The notes: generated by a model from the letters alone, not told the origin. A DNA stretch of 64,000 nucleotides from Streptomyces olivochromogenes (GCF_021538895.1 NZ_JADDRL010000010.1:62001-126000), one strand, 5' to 3'; counted from the first letter of the stretch, positions 24,973-34,523 are shown. Numbers and translations: made by a program.

Positions 24973-27447
24973 ATGGGCAGTTCCATGGAAGCGGCATTCA
25001 CCGTAGCCCAAACAGCCGTTGACGCGGCCGGCACCGGCGCGGCCATAGCCCTGCTGGATGCGGACGAGAGGGTCGTCGGGTGGACCCAGGCCGCCGAGCG
25101 GCTGGTCGGCTACGCGCCCGCGGACGTGGTGGGCCGCTCCGCTGCCATTCTTCTGGCGGACGGTGAAGACCGGGCGAAAGTCTCCGCGTTCTTCGAGCAG
25201 GAAACTGCCCCCGGCCGCTGGTCCGGCTTCGCGAAGATCCGTCACCGCAACGGCCACAGGATCGACGTACGTCTGTGTGTGCAGTCGCTGTCCGGACAGG
25301 ACGGCCGGGCCCAGTGGGTCGTATCGGCGAGCGACAAGGCAACGCCTCCCTCGTGGGCGGCGGACGGGGCGGCGCTGGATGCGCTCCCGGGGGCGCTGCA
25401 TCTCCCCAGCCGCCTGCCGGTCGGTGTCGCGATCCGCGACACCGAGCTGCGCTGCACCTGGGTGAACGACACCCAGGGCCTCAAGGACGGCATCCCCCTC
25501 ACCCGGCGGCTGGGGCGCCGACTGACAGAGGCGGCCCCCGGCAGCGAAGCCGAAACGCTTGAGGCCCTGATGCGCCAGGTGCTGCGGAGCGGCGTCCCAA
25601 CGCTCAACGTGGAATACCGGGCGTTCCTGCCGGCGCAGGCACGCAAGGAACGTACGCTGACGGCCTCCCTCTTCCGCCTCGACGACGCACAGGGCCGGGC
25701 CCTGGGCGTGTGCGCTGTGAGCGTGGATGTCACCGACAGCCGACGGGCACGCGAGCGTCTGGCGATCCTGGGCGAGGCCAGCAAGCGGATCGGAACCACC
25801 CTGGATGTGATGCAGACCGGTCAGGAGCTGGCCGACCTCGCGGTGCCGCTCCTCGCGGACTACGCCACCGTCGACCTGGCCGAGTCGGTTCCCCTCGGCG
25901 AGGGGCCCCTGGCCCCCCTCGGCCCGCAGGGCGGACACCCCCGCGCCTTCCGCCGTGCGGGCCTGGCCTCGATCCACCAAGGGGCCCCAGACTCCCCCAC
26001 CTTGCGGGGGGAGCCGGTCCCCGTCCCACCGGCGTCGCCCTTCGTCGGCGTCCTGCACTCTGGAAAGTCCCACTTCGAGCCGGTGCTGGACACCTCGCCC
26101 GGAACCTGGGCGGAGAGCCACGATGCGGCGCCGGCGGCGATTCACGAGGGCACGGCGCACTCGCGGATGATCGTCCCGATCCACGCGCGCGGCGCCGTGC
26201 TGGGCGTGGCGATGTTCGTGCGGACGGCTGACCGCGCGCCGTTCGAGGAGGACGACCTGCTCCTGGCCGAAGAACTGGTCAGCTGGGCCGCACTGGCCTT
26301 GGACAACGCCCGCCAGTACGCGCGCGAACGATCCGCGGCCCTGGCCCTGCAGCGCCACCTGCTCCCCCACCACGCAACGGGCGGGTCCGCCGCCGACGTG
26401 GCCTGGCGCTACGTGCCGGCGGACAGTCACCACGGCGTCGGGGGCGACTGGTTCGACGTGATTGCGCTGCCAGGCGCCCGGGTGGCCCTGGTCGTCGGAG
26501 ACGTGGTGGGGCACGGCATCAATGCGGCCGCGACGATGGGCCAACTCCGCACCGCCGTGCGCACCCTGGCCGGCATGGACATACCTCCCGATGAACTGAT
26601 GGCCCGTCTCGACGAGCAGGTCATCCGCCTCGCCGAGGCCGATGCCGACCCCGGGGACGCGTCCGGCGCGACGATGGCCGCCACATGCCTGTATGCCGTG
26701 TACGACCCGGTGACCCGGAGCTGCACAATCGCGCGGGCCGGCCACCCGCCGCCCGCGATCATCGATCCACACGGAGGCGTCACCTTTCCGGATCTGCCCG
26801 CCGGAGCACCGCTCGGCCTCGGACTGGTCCCCTTCGAATCCGTGACACTCCAGCTGCCCGAGGACAGCGTGCTCGCCCTCTACACCGACGGCCTGATCGA
26901 GGACCGCAACCAGGACATCGACACCGGAATGCAGCGCCTGGGAACCGCCCTGGCACAGCCCGGCCTCCCGCCGGACGAACTGGGTGCATCGGTGGTGGAC
27001 ACGCTCTCGGCCAGCGCACCGGGCGACGACGTCACCCTGCTCCTCGCCCAGACCCGCTCACTGGGCCCGGACCAAGTCGCCTCGTGGCAGCTTCCGGCCG
27101 ACCCGGCCGCCGCCGGCCGCGCCCGGGCCCTGGCCACCGGGCAACTGGCCCAGTGGGGACTGGATTACCTGTCCCCGTCCACGGAACTGATCGTCAGCGA
27201 AATGGTCACGAACGCCATCCGGCACAGCGACGGCACGATCGGCCTGCGCCTCATCCACCACGAGGTACTGACCTGTGAGGTCTACGACACCAGCAACAGC
27301 CACCCGCGCCTGCGCCGCCCCCACACGATGGACGAGAACGGCCGCGGCCTCCTCCTCGTCTCGCAACTGTCCCGCAGATGGGGAACCCGGCACACTCTGG
27401 AGGGAAAACTCGTCTGGGCCGAACAGCAACTGACACCCAGCCAGTAA
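24973..27447 (+). CDS. PAS-PAS-GAF-PP2C (SpoIIE) phosphatase with C-terminal HATPase domain
   Basis: 824 residues; ATG at 24973 with AAAGGA 6 bases upstream. PAS domain 1 is at ~20-125 (LLDADERVVGWTQAAERLVG), PAS 2 at ~150-255 (TELRCTWVNDTQGLKDG) and a GAF domain at ~265-455 (MIVPIHARGAVLGVAMFV). The PP2C/SpoIIE domain at ~470-680 has metal motifs GVGGDWFDV, GDVVGHGINAAA, RAGHPPPAI, YTDGLIEDR and PGDDVTLLLA. A GHKL anti-sigma-type kinase domain at ~700-820 has LIVSEMVTNAIRHS and ENGRGLLLVSQL. Such proteins control sigma factors through anti-sigma antagonist phosphorylation in response to a signal. Carrying both phosphatase and kinase halves, it may switch a partner alone. No antagonist gene is adjacent. 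Confidence 0.95.
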   Translation: MGSSMEAAFTVAQTAVDAAGTGAAIALLDADERVVGWTQAAERLVGYAPADVVGRSAAILLADGEDRAKVSAFFEQETAPGRWSGFAKIRHRNGHRIDVRLCVQSLSGQDGRAQWVVSASDKATPPSWAADGAALDALPGALHLPSRLPVGVAIRDTELRCTWVNDTQGLKDGIPLTRRLGRRLTEAAPGSEAETLEALMRQVLRSGVPTLNVEYRAFLPAQARKERTLTASLFRLDDAQGRALGVCAVSVDVTDSRRARERLAILGEASKRIGTTLDVMQTGQELADLAVPLLADYATVDLAESVPLGEGPLAPLGPQGGHPRAFRRAGLASIHQGAPDSPTLRGEPVPVPPASPFVGVLHSGKSHFEPVLDTSPGTWAESHDAAPAAIHEGTAHSRMIVPIHARGAVLGVAMFVRTADRAPFEEDDLLLAEELVSWAALALDNARQYARERSAALALQRHLLPHHATGGSAADVAWRYVPADSHHGVGGDWFDVIALPGARVALVVGDVVGHGINAAATMGQLRTAVRTLAGMDIPPDELMARLDEQVIRLAEADADPGDASGATMAATCLYAVYDPVTRSCTIARAGHPPPAIIDPHGGVTFPDLPAGAPLGLGLVPFESVTLQLPEDSVLALYTDGLIEDRNQDIDTGMQRLGTALAQPGLPPDELGASVVDTLSASAPGDDVTLLLAQTRSLGPDQVASWQLPADPAAAGRARALATGQLAQWGLDYLSPSTELIVSEMVTNAIRHSDGTIGLRLIHHEVLTCEVYDTSNSHPRLRRPHTMDENGRGLLLVSQLSRRWGTRHTLEGKLVWAEQQLTPSQ

Positions 27448-27494
27448 CTCGCACCCGCACACACCCTGTGCCAGCCGGGGCGTGCCCCTCCCCC

Positions 27495-27532
27495 TGACCG
27501 GTGACGAGGCCATGTTGACCGGTGACGAGGCC
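27495..27532. repeat. Tandem direct repeat, 17-bp unit
   Basis: TGACCGGTGACGAGGCC occurs at 27495-27511 and 27516-27532 (21-base period). It lies between the phosphatase-regulator gene and the small hydrophobic ORF. The second copy begins TTGACC, so it could include a -35-like element or a regulator site. Confidence 0.65.
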
Positions 27533-27601
27533 GTGCGGACGCCGCCCCGTGCCGCCCATGCGGACGCAACTGTTCCACCCATCCCACAACAAAGGATCCC
27601 C

Positions 27602-27688
27602 GTGAAACTCTCCAAAATACTCAACGCGGTCGTGGTAGCAGCGGCCGTGATCGCCATCGCTTGCGGCTGCTTCCTCCAGGTCTTCTGA
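27602..27688 (+). CDS. 28-aa hydrophobic peptide
   Basis: GTG at 27602 with AAAGGA at 27592-27597 and a stop at 27688. The peptide is a short basic head (VKLSKILN), one hydrophobic helix (AVVVAAAVIAIACGCFL) and a three-residue tail, so it is a membrane peptide with two cysteines. It has the right spacing and codon bias to be translated. It follows the phosphatase-regulator gene by 154 bases and a tandem repeat. It may be an independent small membrane protein; no family recognised. Confidence 0.5.
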   Translation: MKLSKILNAVVVAAAVIAIACGCFLQVF

Positions 27689-27771
27689 GCCACACACCGA
27701 AACCACGTTCACCCTGCCCAAGGGGCAGATCACCGGGCACGCAGCAGGGGACGGAGGCGCCACACCGGCCT

Positions 27772-28098
27772 TCAGAGCGCAGGTAGTGGAAGCGCCACCC
27801 GTCGTCCCAGACCGAACTCCTCGGCCTCGTCGGTACCGACGACCGCAATGGTTCCCGCCGGGACCCCGGGCAGCATGGCCACGCGGGACGCCACCGCCAG
27901 AAGATCTCCCTGACTGGCTCCGGTGACGAAGAAGACGTAGACGTCCCCGTCCTCCTCTCCCTAATCGAAGACTTCCATGTCACCTTGGTCTTCGAGATCG
28001 GACAGGAAGTCCTCGACCTCCTCGATCCAGGGAAACGGGTAGGAGCCGTCCTGCAGGTCGGGCGTCGGTAGCAACGGCACGTGGATCTCAACAACCAT
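27772..28098 (-). pseudogene. Gene for a 108-residue protein interrupted by one stop codon
   Basis: The ATG at 28098 opens a well-composed frame (MVVEIHVPLLPTPDLQDGSY, then WIEEVEDFLSDLEDQGD). It is interrupted by a TAG at codon 46 (27963-27961) and continues in the same frame as GEEDGDVYVFFVTGASQGDL, then LLAVASRVAMLPGVP, to a stop at 27772. The break looks like a single base change, probably from a Tyr codon. The intact form would be a small acidic cytoplasmic protein, family unknown. Confidence 0.6.
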
Positions 28099-28242
28099 GG
28101 TGGGCACGAAGGCATCCTGCCCCCAGAGCCTCCGCCCGGCTCAACCGGGGGCGAGCCGCCTCAGCAGCCCCGCTGAGGTTGGCTCGCGCCAACGGCACCG
28201 TGCATCGCGGCGCAGCAGCCGACCGGCTTCGGCCGAGTCCGC

Positions 28243-28520
28243 GGCTGATCAGGGCAGTGCTCCAGTCAGCGGCAATGGCGCGCTACGCGGCCGCGAGGTC
28301 AACCTTGCCGGAGCAGACCGCGGTGTGCTTGCAGCCTCGTGTCCACCGGGTTCTTCTTGCTGTAGACCCCGCCGCCCGTCCTGTGGCCGGGGCCCGGCGG
28401 CTGCACGCAGAGGTTGCGCCGGTCGTCGGGGTCGCCGCGGAGCTGCAGGCTGATCAAGTGGTCGTACTCGGCATCCCCCATCCGGCCTGTGGAGCCGTAG
28501 GGAGCAGCGCTCACCCCTTC
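28243..28520 (-). pseudogene. HNH-like nuclease/secreted protein remnant
   Basis: The minus strand reads STGRMGDAEYDHLISLQLRG, then DPDDRRNLCVQPP, matching the D-H-L-I-x-L-x-L-G-G-x-P-x-x-x-x-N-L pattern of HNH-like proteins. After a frameshift come HTAVCSGKVDLAA, an in-frame stop and RAIAADW, the usual ending of this family. The His metal-site region is kept but the frame is broken twice. The N-terminus is missing. Confidence 0.6.
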
Positions 28521-28572
28521 TCCCTGCCGCTGACGGAGGCGCGCCCGACTGCCGCGGGCGCAGTACCGGCGT

Positions 28573-28614
28573 GGCCGGGCTGCCCCGTCCCGTATGGGGA
28601 GGGGCAGCCCGGCC
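28573..28614 (-). terminator. Terminator of the substrate-binding protein gene
   Basis: GGCCGGGCTGCCCC (28573-28586) pairs perfectly with GGGGCAGCCCGGCC (28601-28614), a 14-bp stem. It lies about 90 bases beyond the minus-strand stop at 28703. Confidence 0.75.
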
Positions 28615-28702
28615 TCGTGTCGCTGCGAGCGAACGGCCGCCGCCCGCCCGGAAGAGCGAGACGTGCCGCGTCGCGCGCGGCTCACTCAGTGACCGGGTTC
28701 GG

Positions 28703-29926
28703 TCAGCCGGTGAACGTGCCGGTGGTCTCGGCCTTCCAGGCACCGCTCTTGACCTTGTAGACGGTGAGCTGCTTGTTGGTGGCGTCGCCGTACTCGTCGA
28801 AGGAGACCTTGCCCATGACCCCGTCGAAGGAGACCTTCTGCAGGGCCTCGGTGACCTTGGCGCGGGCGTCGGAGGGCAGCTTTCCGTCCTTGGCCACGGC
28901 CTTCACTGCCTGGATGATCGCCCAGGCAGAGTCGTAGGAGAAGCCGCCATAGGCTCCGTACGCCTCCTTGTACCCGGCCGCCTTGTAGTCCGCGATGAAC
29001 TTCTTCGCGGAGGGCAGGCTCTCGACGGGCGCACCGACCGAGGTGGCCAGGTCGCCTTCGCCGCGCGGGCCGGTGAGCTTGAGGTACTCATCGCTGTAGA
29101 TCGCGTCGCCGCCGATGAGCGGGATCGCGGCGCCCGCCTTCTTGACCTGTGCGCTGAGCGGGCCGGCCGCCGGGTACTCACCGCCGTAGTAGACGACGTC
29201 CGCGCCCGAGTTCTTGATCTTGGTGGCGACGGCTGAGAAGTCCTTGGCGTCGGGGTTGACGTGGTCGTTGCCGACCACCGTGCCGCCGAGCTTCTTGAAG
29301 TGGGCGGAGAAGGTCGCGGCCAGGCCGGCGCCGTAGGTCTTCTTGTCGTCGACGACGAAGACCTTCTTCTTCTTGGCGGTGTTGTACAGGTACTCGGCGG
29401 CGTACGGGCCCTGGATGGCGTCCGTGGTCGCGGTGCGGAAGTACGTCTTGAACGGTCGTACCTTCTCGCCCGTGTCCCACTTGTCACCCTGGGTGAGGGC
29501 GGGGTTGGTGTTCACCGAGACCTCGGACACCTGGGCGGTGTCGAAGACCTTCTGCATGGACTGGGCCACGGAAGAGTTCAGCGGGCCGACGACGCCGAGC
29601 ACGTTCTTGTCGGCGACGAGCTTGGTGGCGTTCTGCTGGCCGGAGGACGGCTGGGCCTGGTCGTCGAGCGCCACGACCTTGAAGGTGACGCCCGGAACCT
29701 CCTTGTTCTCGTTGGCCTGGTTGACGGCGAGGTCGACCGAGTTCTTCATACCGATGCCGAGAGCCGACAGGTCACCGGTCAGAGGGGCATCGAAGCCGAT
29801 GGTGACGACGGTGGAACCGCCGGAGGAGTCGTCGGCTGATCCTGCGTCACGAGAGCCGCACGCTGTGAGCGAGAGCGCTCCAGCGGCGAACGCGGCGGTG
29901 ACAGCTATGAGAGAACGCTTGCGCAC
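28703..29926 (-). CDS. Branched-chain amino acid ABC transporter substrate-binding lipoprotein (LivK-like)
   Basis: 407 residues from a GTG at 29926 with AAAGGA about 7 bases upstream. A lipoprotein signal peptide (RKRSLIAVTAAFAAGALSL) ends in the lipobox LTAC, and a Ser/Gly/Asp linker follows. The two-lobed periplasmic-binding type I fold begins VTIGFDAPLTGDLSALGIGM. Features include GVVGPLNSSVAQSM, VFVVDDKKTYGAGLAATF and VVYYGGEYPAAGPL. It would capture leucine, isoleucine, valine or an analogue at the outer membrane face. No permease or ATPase genes lie nearby, so it is an orphan that must share a translocator encoded elsewhere or act as a receptor. A strong hairpin terminator follows. Confidence 0.92.
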   Translation of the reverse strand: MRKRSLIAVTAAFAAGALSLTACGSRDAGSADDSSGGSTVVTIGFDAPLTGDLSALGIGMKNSVDLAVNQANENKEVPGVTFKVVALDDQAQPSSGQQNATKLVADKNVLGVVGPLNSSVAQSMQKVFDTAQVSEVSVNTNPALTQGDKWDTGEKVRPFKTYFRTATTDAIQGPYAAEYLYNTAKKKKVFVVDDKKTYGAGLAATFSAHFKKLGGTVVGNDHVNPDAKDFSAVATKIKNSGADVVYYGGEYPAAGPLSAQVKKAGAAIPLIGGDAIYSDEYLKLTGPRGEGDLATSVGAPVESLPSAKKFIADYKAAGYKEAYGAYGGFSYDSAWAIIQAVKAVAKDGKLPSDARAKVTEALQKVSFDGVMGKVSFDEYGDATNKQLTVYKVKSGAWKAETTGTFTG

Positions 29927-30170
29927 GATCGGTCCTTTCCCTTCGAGGCGCATGCCGCATTGCCGGGATCTTCCGGCGCAGCGGCTGGCGCGACCTTAGA
30001 TGCCGTCCTCCGAAACCAGCAGAAGGGAAGAAGCGATGTGATTCTCTTGTTATGGGCGAGCCAGGTGGGGGCTCCGCTACGAGAGCCCGACGACGGTCGC
30101 AGCACGGTACGGGAACAGCGCTACCGAGGCGTGGCGATGGCGGCCTGGGGATGACTCTGGCGCCGCGGCC

Positions 30171-30215
<45 letters not shown>

Positions 30216-30527
30216 GCCAGGATGGGCACCACCCACGTCGACGAGACACACAAGTCCGTCGTGGTCTTCACGCCCTGCGTCTTCGTCTGCGCTGGTGCAG
30301 CACCTGCGCAGGCGTTCGTGGTGCCGCCGCTGCCGGCGCACACCATGACGTGGCGGTGGCGTCCAGGTGGCAGGGGGCGCTTGCGGGGGTCCGGCGGCCG
30401 GTCGATGTGGTGGTGGGACACGGCGACGGTGGCCTCTTGCATGCATCGGTCGATCGCGTCGGCAGTGACCAGGGCGCTTGTCCGGATACAGGCATTGCGC
30501 GCGCAAGAGAACCGTAGGGTCGCGGGC

Positions 30528-31199
30528 ATGACCGACGACCGACAGCAGGAAGAGGCTGTAGCGGGCGCCTGGGCGAGGATCGAAGCGTGGCTGAGGCAGA
30601 ACGCCCCACGCTCCTACCGGATGCTTCCTCCACCCGCCCCGGAACCCGACATCCTTGCGGTTGAGCAGGAACTCGACCTCACCGTGCCACCGGGCCTCAG
30701 AGCCTTCTACGGCCTCCGCAACGGCACCGGCCACCCGGCCGACTTCGGCTGGACACCCGAACCCGAAACCGGGCTCGCGCCGCAAGGACAGGAGACAGCC
30801 TGGCTGCTGCCGAGGAAGCATGGGATCCCTCCGGTACAGCATCTGCCGTACTGGGACGAAGGCCCCCACACCATCGGCATGCCGGTCGACCCCGCAATGC
30901 GGTACCTCGCCTTCGCCGCGACCGACCGCAGCGGGCTGTACGGGCTGTTCACGGACTGCACCCCAGGACCCGGCTACGGACGCATCGGAACCTTCGAGGA
31001 GGCCGGCATCCCCAAGCTGGGCGTGTGGCCCTCGTTCGCCGACTACCTCATCGAAGTCGCCGATGCCCTGTACGAGAACCGCGGCGTGGAGTACGCGGAC
31101 GGGCACCAGGACAAGAACGTGCCCGGACTCGTCGATCAGGCCCTGGCGTGGGACGGCCCCTCCTATCCACTGGACCCGAACTGGACACGCTTCGCATAG
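30528..31199 (+). CDS. SMI1/KNR4 (SUKH) family protein
   Basis: 223 residues from the ATG at 30528. The family core is clear: AWARIEAWLRQNAP, then ILAVEQELDLTVPPGLRAFY with the GLRNGTG turn. Later come YLAFAATDRSGLYGLFTDC and a C-terminal FADYLIEVADALYEN. SUKH proteins serve as immunity proteins against polymorphic toxins or as protein-interaction modules. No toxin gene is visible next to it, so the solitary role is unknown. There is no signal peptide. The upstream repeat-bearing DNA gives no clear operon partner. Confidence 0.85.
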   Translation: MTDDRQQEEAVAGAWARIEAWLRQNAPRSYRMLPPPAPEPDILAVEQELDLTVPPGLRAFYGLRNGTGHPADFGWTPEPETGLAPQGQETAWLLPRKHGIPPVQHLPYWDEGPHTIGMPVDPAMRYLAFAATDRSGLYGLFTDCTPGPGYGRIGTFEEAGIPKLGVWPSFADYLIEVADALYENRGVEYADGHQDKNVPGLVDQALAWDGPSYPLDPNWTRFA

Positions 31200-31940
31200 C
31201 ACTGAGGCCGAAACACCACGGAATGTTCCGGCCACAGGACCGGTCAGTCAAAGGGCAGGTCAGCCCACCTTCTTCCACGCGCAGACCGTGTCAGCGTTCT
31301 TGCACGGCTTCGTTCTGCTCTTCCGGCACGGGGTCCCGACCGCACTTCTCGTCCCACTTCGGACCGGTGCAGCCATTGCGGTTCAAGCGAACAGGCCCCA
31401 CGTTCCGCCGGTCATCAGCCTCGTGTAGAGCTGTGCGCACTCGTTTCCTGAGCCGACCTGGTTCGGGCCCCCCGGTATGCGGCCGCTCTGGCGTCTACTC
31501 ACGGGTGCGTACTCGTCGCACGACCCGTAGCCGGGGCCGAGGGAGTCGAAGCGCACCTACGACGCTGTGTCAGACCCCACCAAGGCGGCTCCAACTGGCC
31601 CCAATTCGCAGGTGGTTTGTGAAGATCAGGCGTTGTGAAGTGGCTCCGGGTGGCGGCTTGTCTTGGGACCACCGGTCTCCAGATCGGTTGCCGGGACTGG
31701 CGCGGTTGTCACGGGGCGAGTCCCGACTCGCACAGCTCGGCTTGCGTGGCCTTCGATAAACACACAGTTATCGCTTCTTTCGCCCCCGTGAGCGCTCCGT
31801 CGACTCGCAGTTGATGGCTTGCTGCAAGATCCGGGTGAGGAGGAGCAGGGGGTGGGGAGGTCTCCCGGCGGGACCACCATCGAGCCGACCAGCTTGGTCT
31901 GGGTGTCGATCCGGCAGACCCGCCAGGGACCGCCCGGGCC
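31200..31940. other. Stretch without a recognised gene
   Basis: 740 bases. Short open frames exist on both strands (for example a minus-strand tail HQLRVDGALTGAKEAITVCL ending near 31709), but none has a start, consistent codon bias or family resemblance. Base composition is lower in GC around 31590-31830 than in neighbouring genes, which suggests decayed or acquired DNA. Confidence 0.4.
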
Positions 31941-32705
31941 CTACCGCCCTCGGGCCTGCTCCAGGTTCGACCGGTGGGGGCCGGAGAGCCAGTCCGCATG
32001 CGGCCCCAGGCGCGCGTCGACCGGTTCCTCTCCTCGCCGGAGCGCATCGATGTAGGCGTGATCGGCGGCGAGGCGGGCCGCCACCTCGGGACCTTCGGCA
32101 ACGGCACCGTGGCCGGGGACCACGACATCGACGTGCCGGGCGGCCTCACCCAGCCGGCCGAGCGCGGCCTCGTAGGCTCCCACCTGATCGTCTTGGCGAA
32201 AGTCGAAGAGCGGGATCAGGACGTCGGAGAGCATGTCGCCGGCGAGCAGGACGCCCCGATCCGCGAGGAGGACCGCGGCGTGACCGACAGCGTGCGCCTG
32301 ATGCTCGATGATCTCGCCCGGTACCGGTCCGCCGTCCGCGGGCAGCGGGGTGACGAGCGCGACCACGTCGAGAGGGATACCGGACGCGCTCTCCGCCGCC
32401 ATCGCCTGCGCCCGCTCTCGGGCTTGACTGGCAAGGTGGGCGGCGGCGGGGGTTGCGTAGCGCGGCACGTCGCCGAACCGGGGATGCCAGAGCAGATGGT
32501 CCCAGTGGGGATGGGTGCAGAAACCGGCGACCACCGGAATGCCGAGCCGGTCCACGTCATCGGCGAGTTGGTTCAACTCGGAGCCATCGATGCCGGGATC
32601 GATCAGGATCAACCCGTCCTCCCCTCGCACCACGATGGAATTGCTCCAGACCCACTCGCTCTGCCGTACCCAGACGCCGTCGGCCACCTGATTCAGCTTG
32701 CCCAT
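31941..32705 (-). CDS. Metallo-beta-lactamase-fold hydrolase
   Basis: 254 residues from the ATG at 32705 (GGAGTGGAG just upstream). The metal motifs are complete: GFCTHPHWDHLLWHPRFG (HxHxDH form), HAVGHAAVLL, LAGDMLSDVLIPLF and VVPGHGAVAEG. The start LNQVADGVWVRQSEW resembles quinolone-degrading or lactonase-like MBL proteins. It would hydrolyse an ester, lactone or lactam using two zinc ions in the cytoplasm. It is flanked by unassigned DNA. Confidence 0.9.
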   Translation of the reverse strand: MGKLNQVADGVWVRQSEWVWSNSIVVRGEDGLILIDPGIDGSELNQLADDVDRLGIPVVAGFCTHPHWDHLLWHPRFGDVPRYATPAAAHLASQARERAQAMAAESASGIPLDVVALVTPLPADGGPVPGEIIEHQAHAVGHAAVLLADRGVLLAGDMLSDVLIPLFDFRQDDQVGAYEAALGRLGEAARHVDVVVPGHGAVAEGPEVAARLAADHAYIDALRRGEEPVDARLGPHADWLSGPHRSNLEQARGR

Positions 32706-33224
32706 CTCCACTCCAATCGGTTGGTTACAGCGCTGAGACTGCGAACCGCAGCCAAATTCATCGCTTTCAGCACCCACTGGGCGCGATGTTGTGGTTGAGG
32801 TGAAAGACGTTGTCGCCGGCGTTCACGTCATCCGCTGACCGGCCGTCCGCAGGGCGAGCTAGCGCTGTGATCTCACAGGTTCGCCGGGCTCATGGTCTTG
32901 GCCGTCGCACGGGCGGTGAACTCGCCATCGTCTTCTCAGTGGACGGCTGGGGCGGGCGCTGGTCGAATTCGTGCACGCGCCGGAACACCATGACGGACGC
33001 AATTTACTCACCCGCGAGATCGTCGCCGCTGAGGTGCGGCGCGTACTCGGCGGTGGGTTCCTCCACCGCGCCGGCCGTGTCGGCGGCGTACTCGGCACGC
33101 GCCTGCCGGTCTGCCTCGCTGATGGCAGGGTGGATGGGGTCCCTGGCCGGTGCCTACGCGCTGGTCGCGGTAATGGTTGGCTACGGCATCCAGGCCACCG
33201 CACTGACCCGCGACGTCCTGCGCC
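32706..33224. other. Stretch without a recognised gene
   Basis: A plus-strand frame from 32990 to 33247 ends with a hydrophobic stretch (GAYALVAVMVGYGIQATAL), and a second frame reads LVEFVHAPEHHDGRNLLTRE. Neither has a convincing start or family. They may be remnants running antisense into the end of the ECF42 gene. Confidence 0.3.
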
Positions 33225-34520
33225 TCAGTGCGCTTGGGGAGGGCTGAGGGCGCGGAGTTTGCGCTCCAGTTGGTCGCGTTCGGCGGGGTTGCGGGTGCGG
33301 GCGAGTGCCGCTTTGTACGCCGGGACCGCCTCGTCGGGGCGGTCCAGCCGCTGCAGCAGGTCGGCCCGGACGGCGTGCCAGAGGTAGTAGCCGTCCAGGG
33401 CGAGCGGTTCAACCAGGGCCAGCGCTGCGGCGGGGCCGTCGGTCTCGGCGACCGCTACCGCACGGTGGAGCGCTACGACCGGGGTGGGCGCGAGCGCCAT
33501 CTGCTGGTCGTAGAGCTGGACGATCTGTCGCCAGTCGGTGGCGGCGGCTGTCGGGGCGTCGCTGTGCACGGCGTTGACGGCTGCCTGGATCTGGTACGGC
33601 CCCGGTCGGCCGCGCCGCAGGCAGCGGCGGACCAGGGCCTGGCCCTGGGCGACGAGTTCGCGGTCCCATCGGGAGCGGTCCTGGTCTGCCAGCAGCACCA
33701 GGGCGCCGTCCGGGGTGACCCGTGCAGGCCGGCGCGACTGGATCAGCAGCATCAACGCGAGCAGGCCCAGCGCTTCGGGCTCGTCCGGCATCAGCTCGAC
33801 GAGCAGCCGGCCCAGCCGGATCGCCTCCGCGCACAGCTGCTCGCGCGAGGGTTCACCGCCGAAACCGGCGGAGAGGTAGCCCTCGTTGTAGATCAGGTAG
33901 ACCACGGCCAGGACCGGCCGCAGCCGCTCCGGCAGGTCGGTGTCGGCGGGGAGGCGGTAAGGGATCCCGGCGTCGCGGATCTTCGCCTTGGCACGGGCGA
34001 TCCGCTGGGCCATGGTCGGCTCGCTCACCAGCAGGGCGCGGGCGATCTCGGCGGTACTCAGTCCGCCGAGCAGCCGCAGAGTGAGCGCGACCTGTGCGGG
34101 CTCGGCAAGGGCAGGGTGGCAACAGGTGAAGATCAACCGCAGCCGGTCGTCGTGCACAGGCCCCTCCTCCACCGGATCGTCCTGGGTGTACAGCAGCAAG
34201 GCCTGGGCCTGCCGACTGCCGCGGGACGCCTCCCGGCGCTGCCGGTCGATGGCCCGGTTGCGGGCGGTGGTGATGATCCAGCCCGCCGGGCTGGGCGGCA
34301 GCCCGACGGACGGCCAGCGCTCGACCGCCTTCTCGAACGCGTCCTGGACCGCTTCCTCGGCGAGGTCGATGTCGCCGACGAGCCGTACCAGGACAGCGAC
34401 GGAGCGCCCGTACTCCTCCCGGAAGACCCGCTCGATCTCCACGGCGGACACTGCGGGCACAGCGGGTACGGCCGGGCCGCCGGCATGTCCGGCCGTGGCG
34501 GCGTCGCTCGCGTCCGCCAC
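33225..34520 (-). CDS. ECF42-type RNA polymerase sigma factor with C-terminal helical repeat domain
   Basis: 431 residues, about twice the length of an ordinary ECF factor. Region 2 (VFREEYGRSVAVLVRLVGDI, then AEEAVQDAFEKAVERWP and WIITTARNRAIDRQRRE) is followed by HDDRLRLIFTCCHPALAEPA and region 4 (GLSTAEIARALLVSEPTMAQ). A ~230-residue C-terminal domain follows with TPR-like helices (LAVVYLIYNEGYLSAGF; HRAVAVAETDGPAAALALVE). This is the ECF42 architecture, in which the C-terminal extension is required for activity and a DGPF (YCII) protein is encoded beside it, as here. It is the last gene of a three-gene operon. Confidence 0.93.
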   Translation of the reverse strand: MADASDAATAGHAGGPAVPAVPAVSAVEIERVFREEYGRSVAVLVRLVGDIDLAEEAVQDAFEKAVERWPSVGLPPSPAGWIITTARNRAIDRQRREASRGSRQAQALLLYTQDDPVEEGPVHDDRLRLIFTCCHPALAEPAQVALTLRLLGGLSTAEIARALLVSEPTMAQRIARAKAKIRDAGIPYRLPADTDLPERLRPVLAVVYLIYNEGYLSAGFGGEPSREQLCAEAIRLGRLLVELMPDEPEALGLLALMLLIQSRRPARVTPDGALVLLADQDRSRWDRELVAQGQALVRRCLRRGRPGPYQIQAAVNAVHSDAPTAAATDWRQIVQLYDQQMALAPTPVVALHRAVAVAETDGPAAALALVEPLALDGYYLWHAVRADLLQRLDRPDEAVPAYKAALARTRNPAERDQLERKLRALSPPQAH

Positions 34521-34523
34521 GCG

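Noticed and set aside
24352..26772. 806-codon minus-strand open frame
   Set aside because: It is antisense to the phosphatase-regulator gene, which has all its motifs and a ribosome binding site; long antisense frames are common in high-GC DNA.
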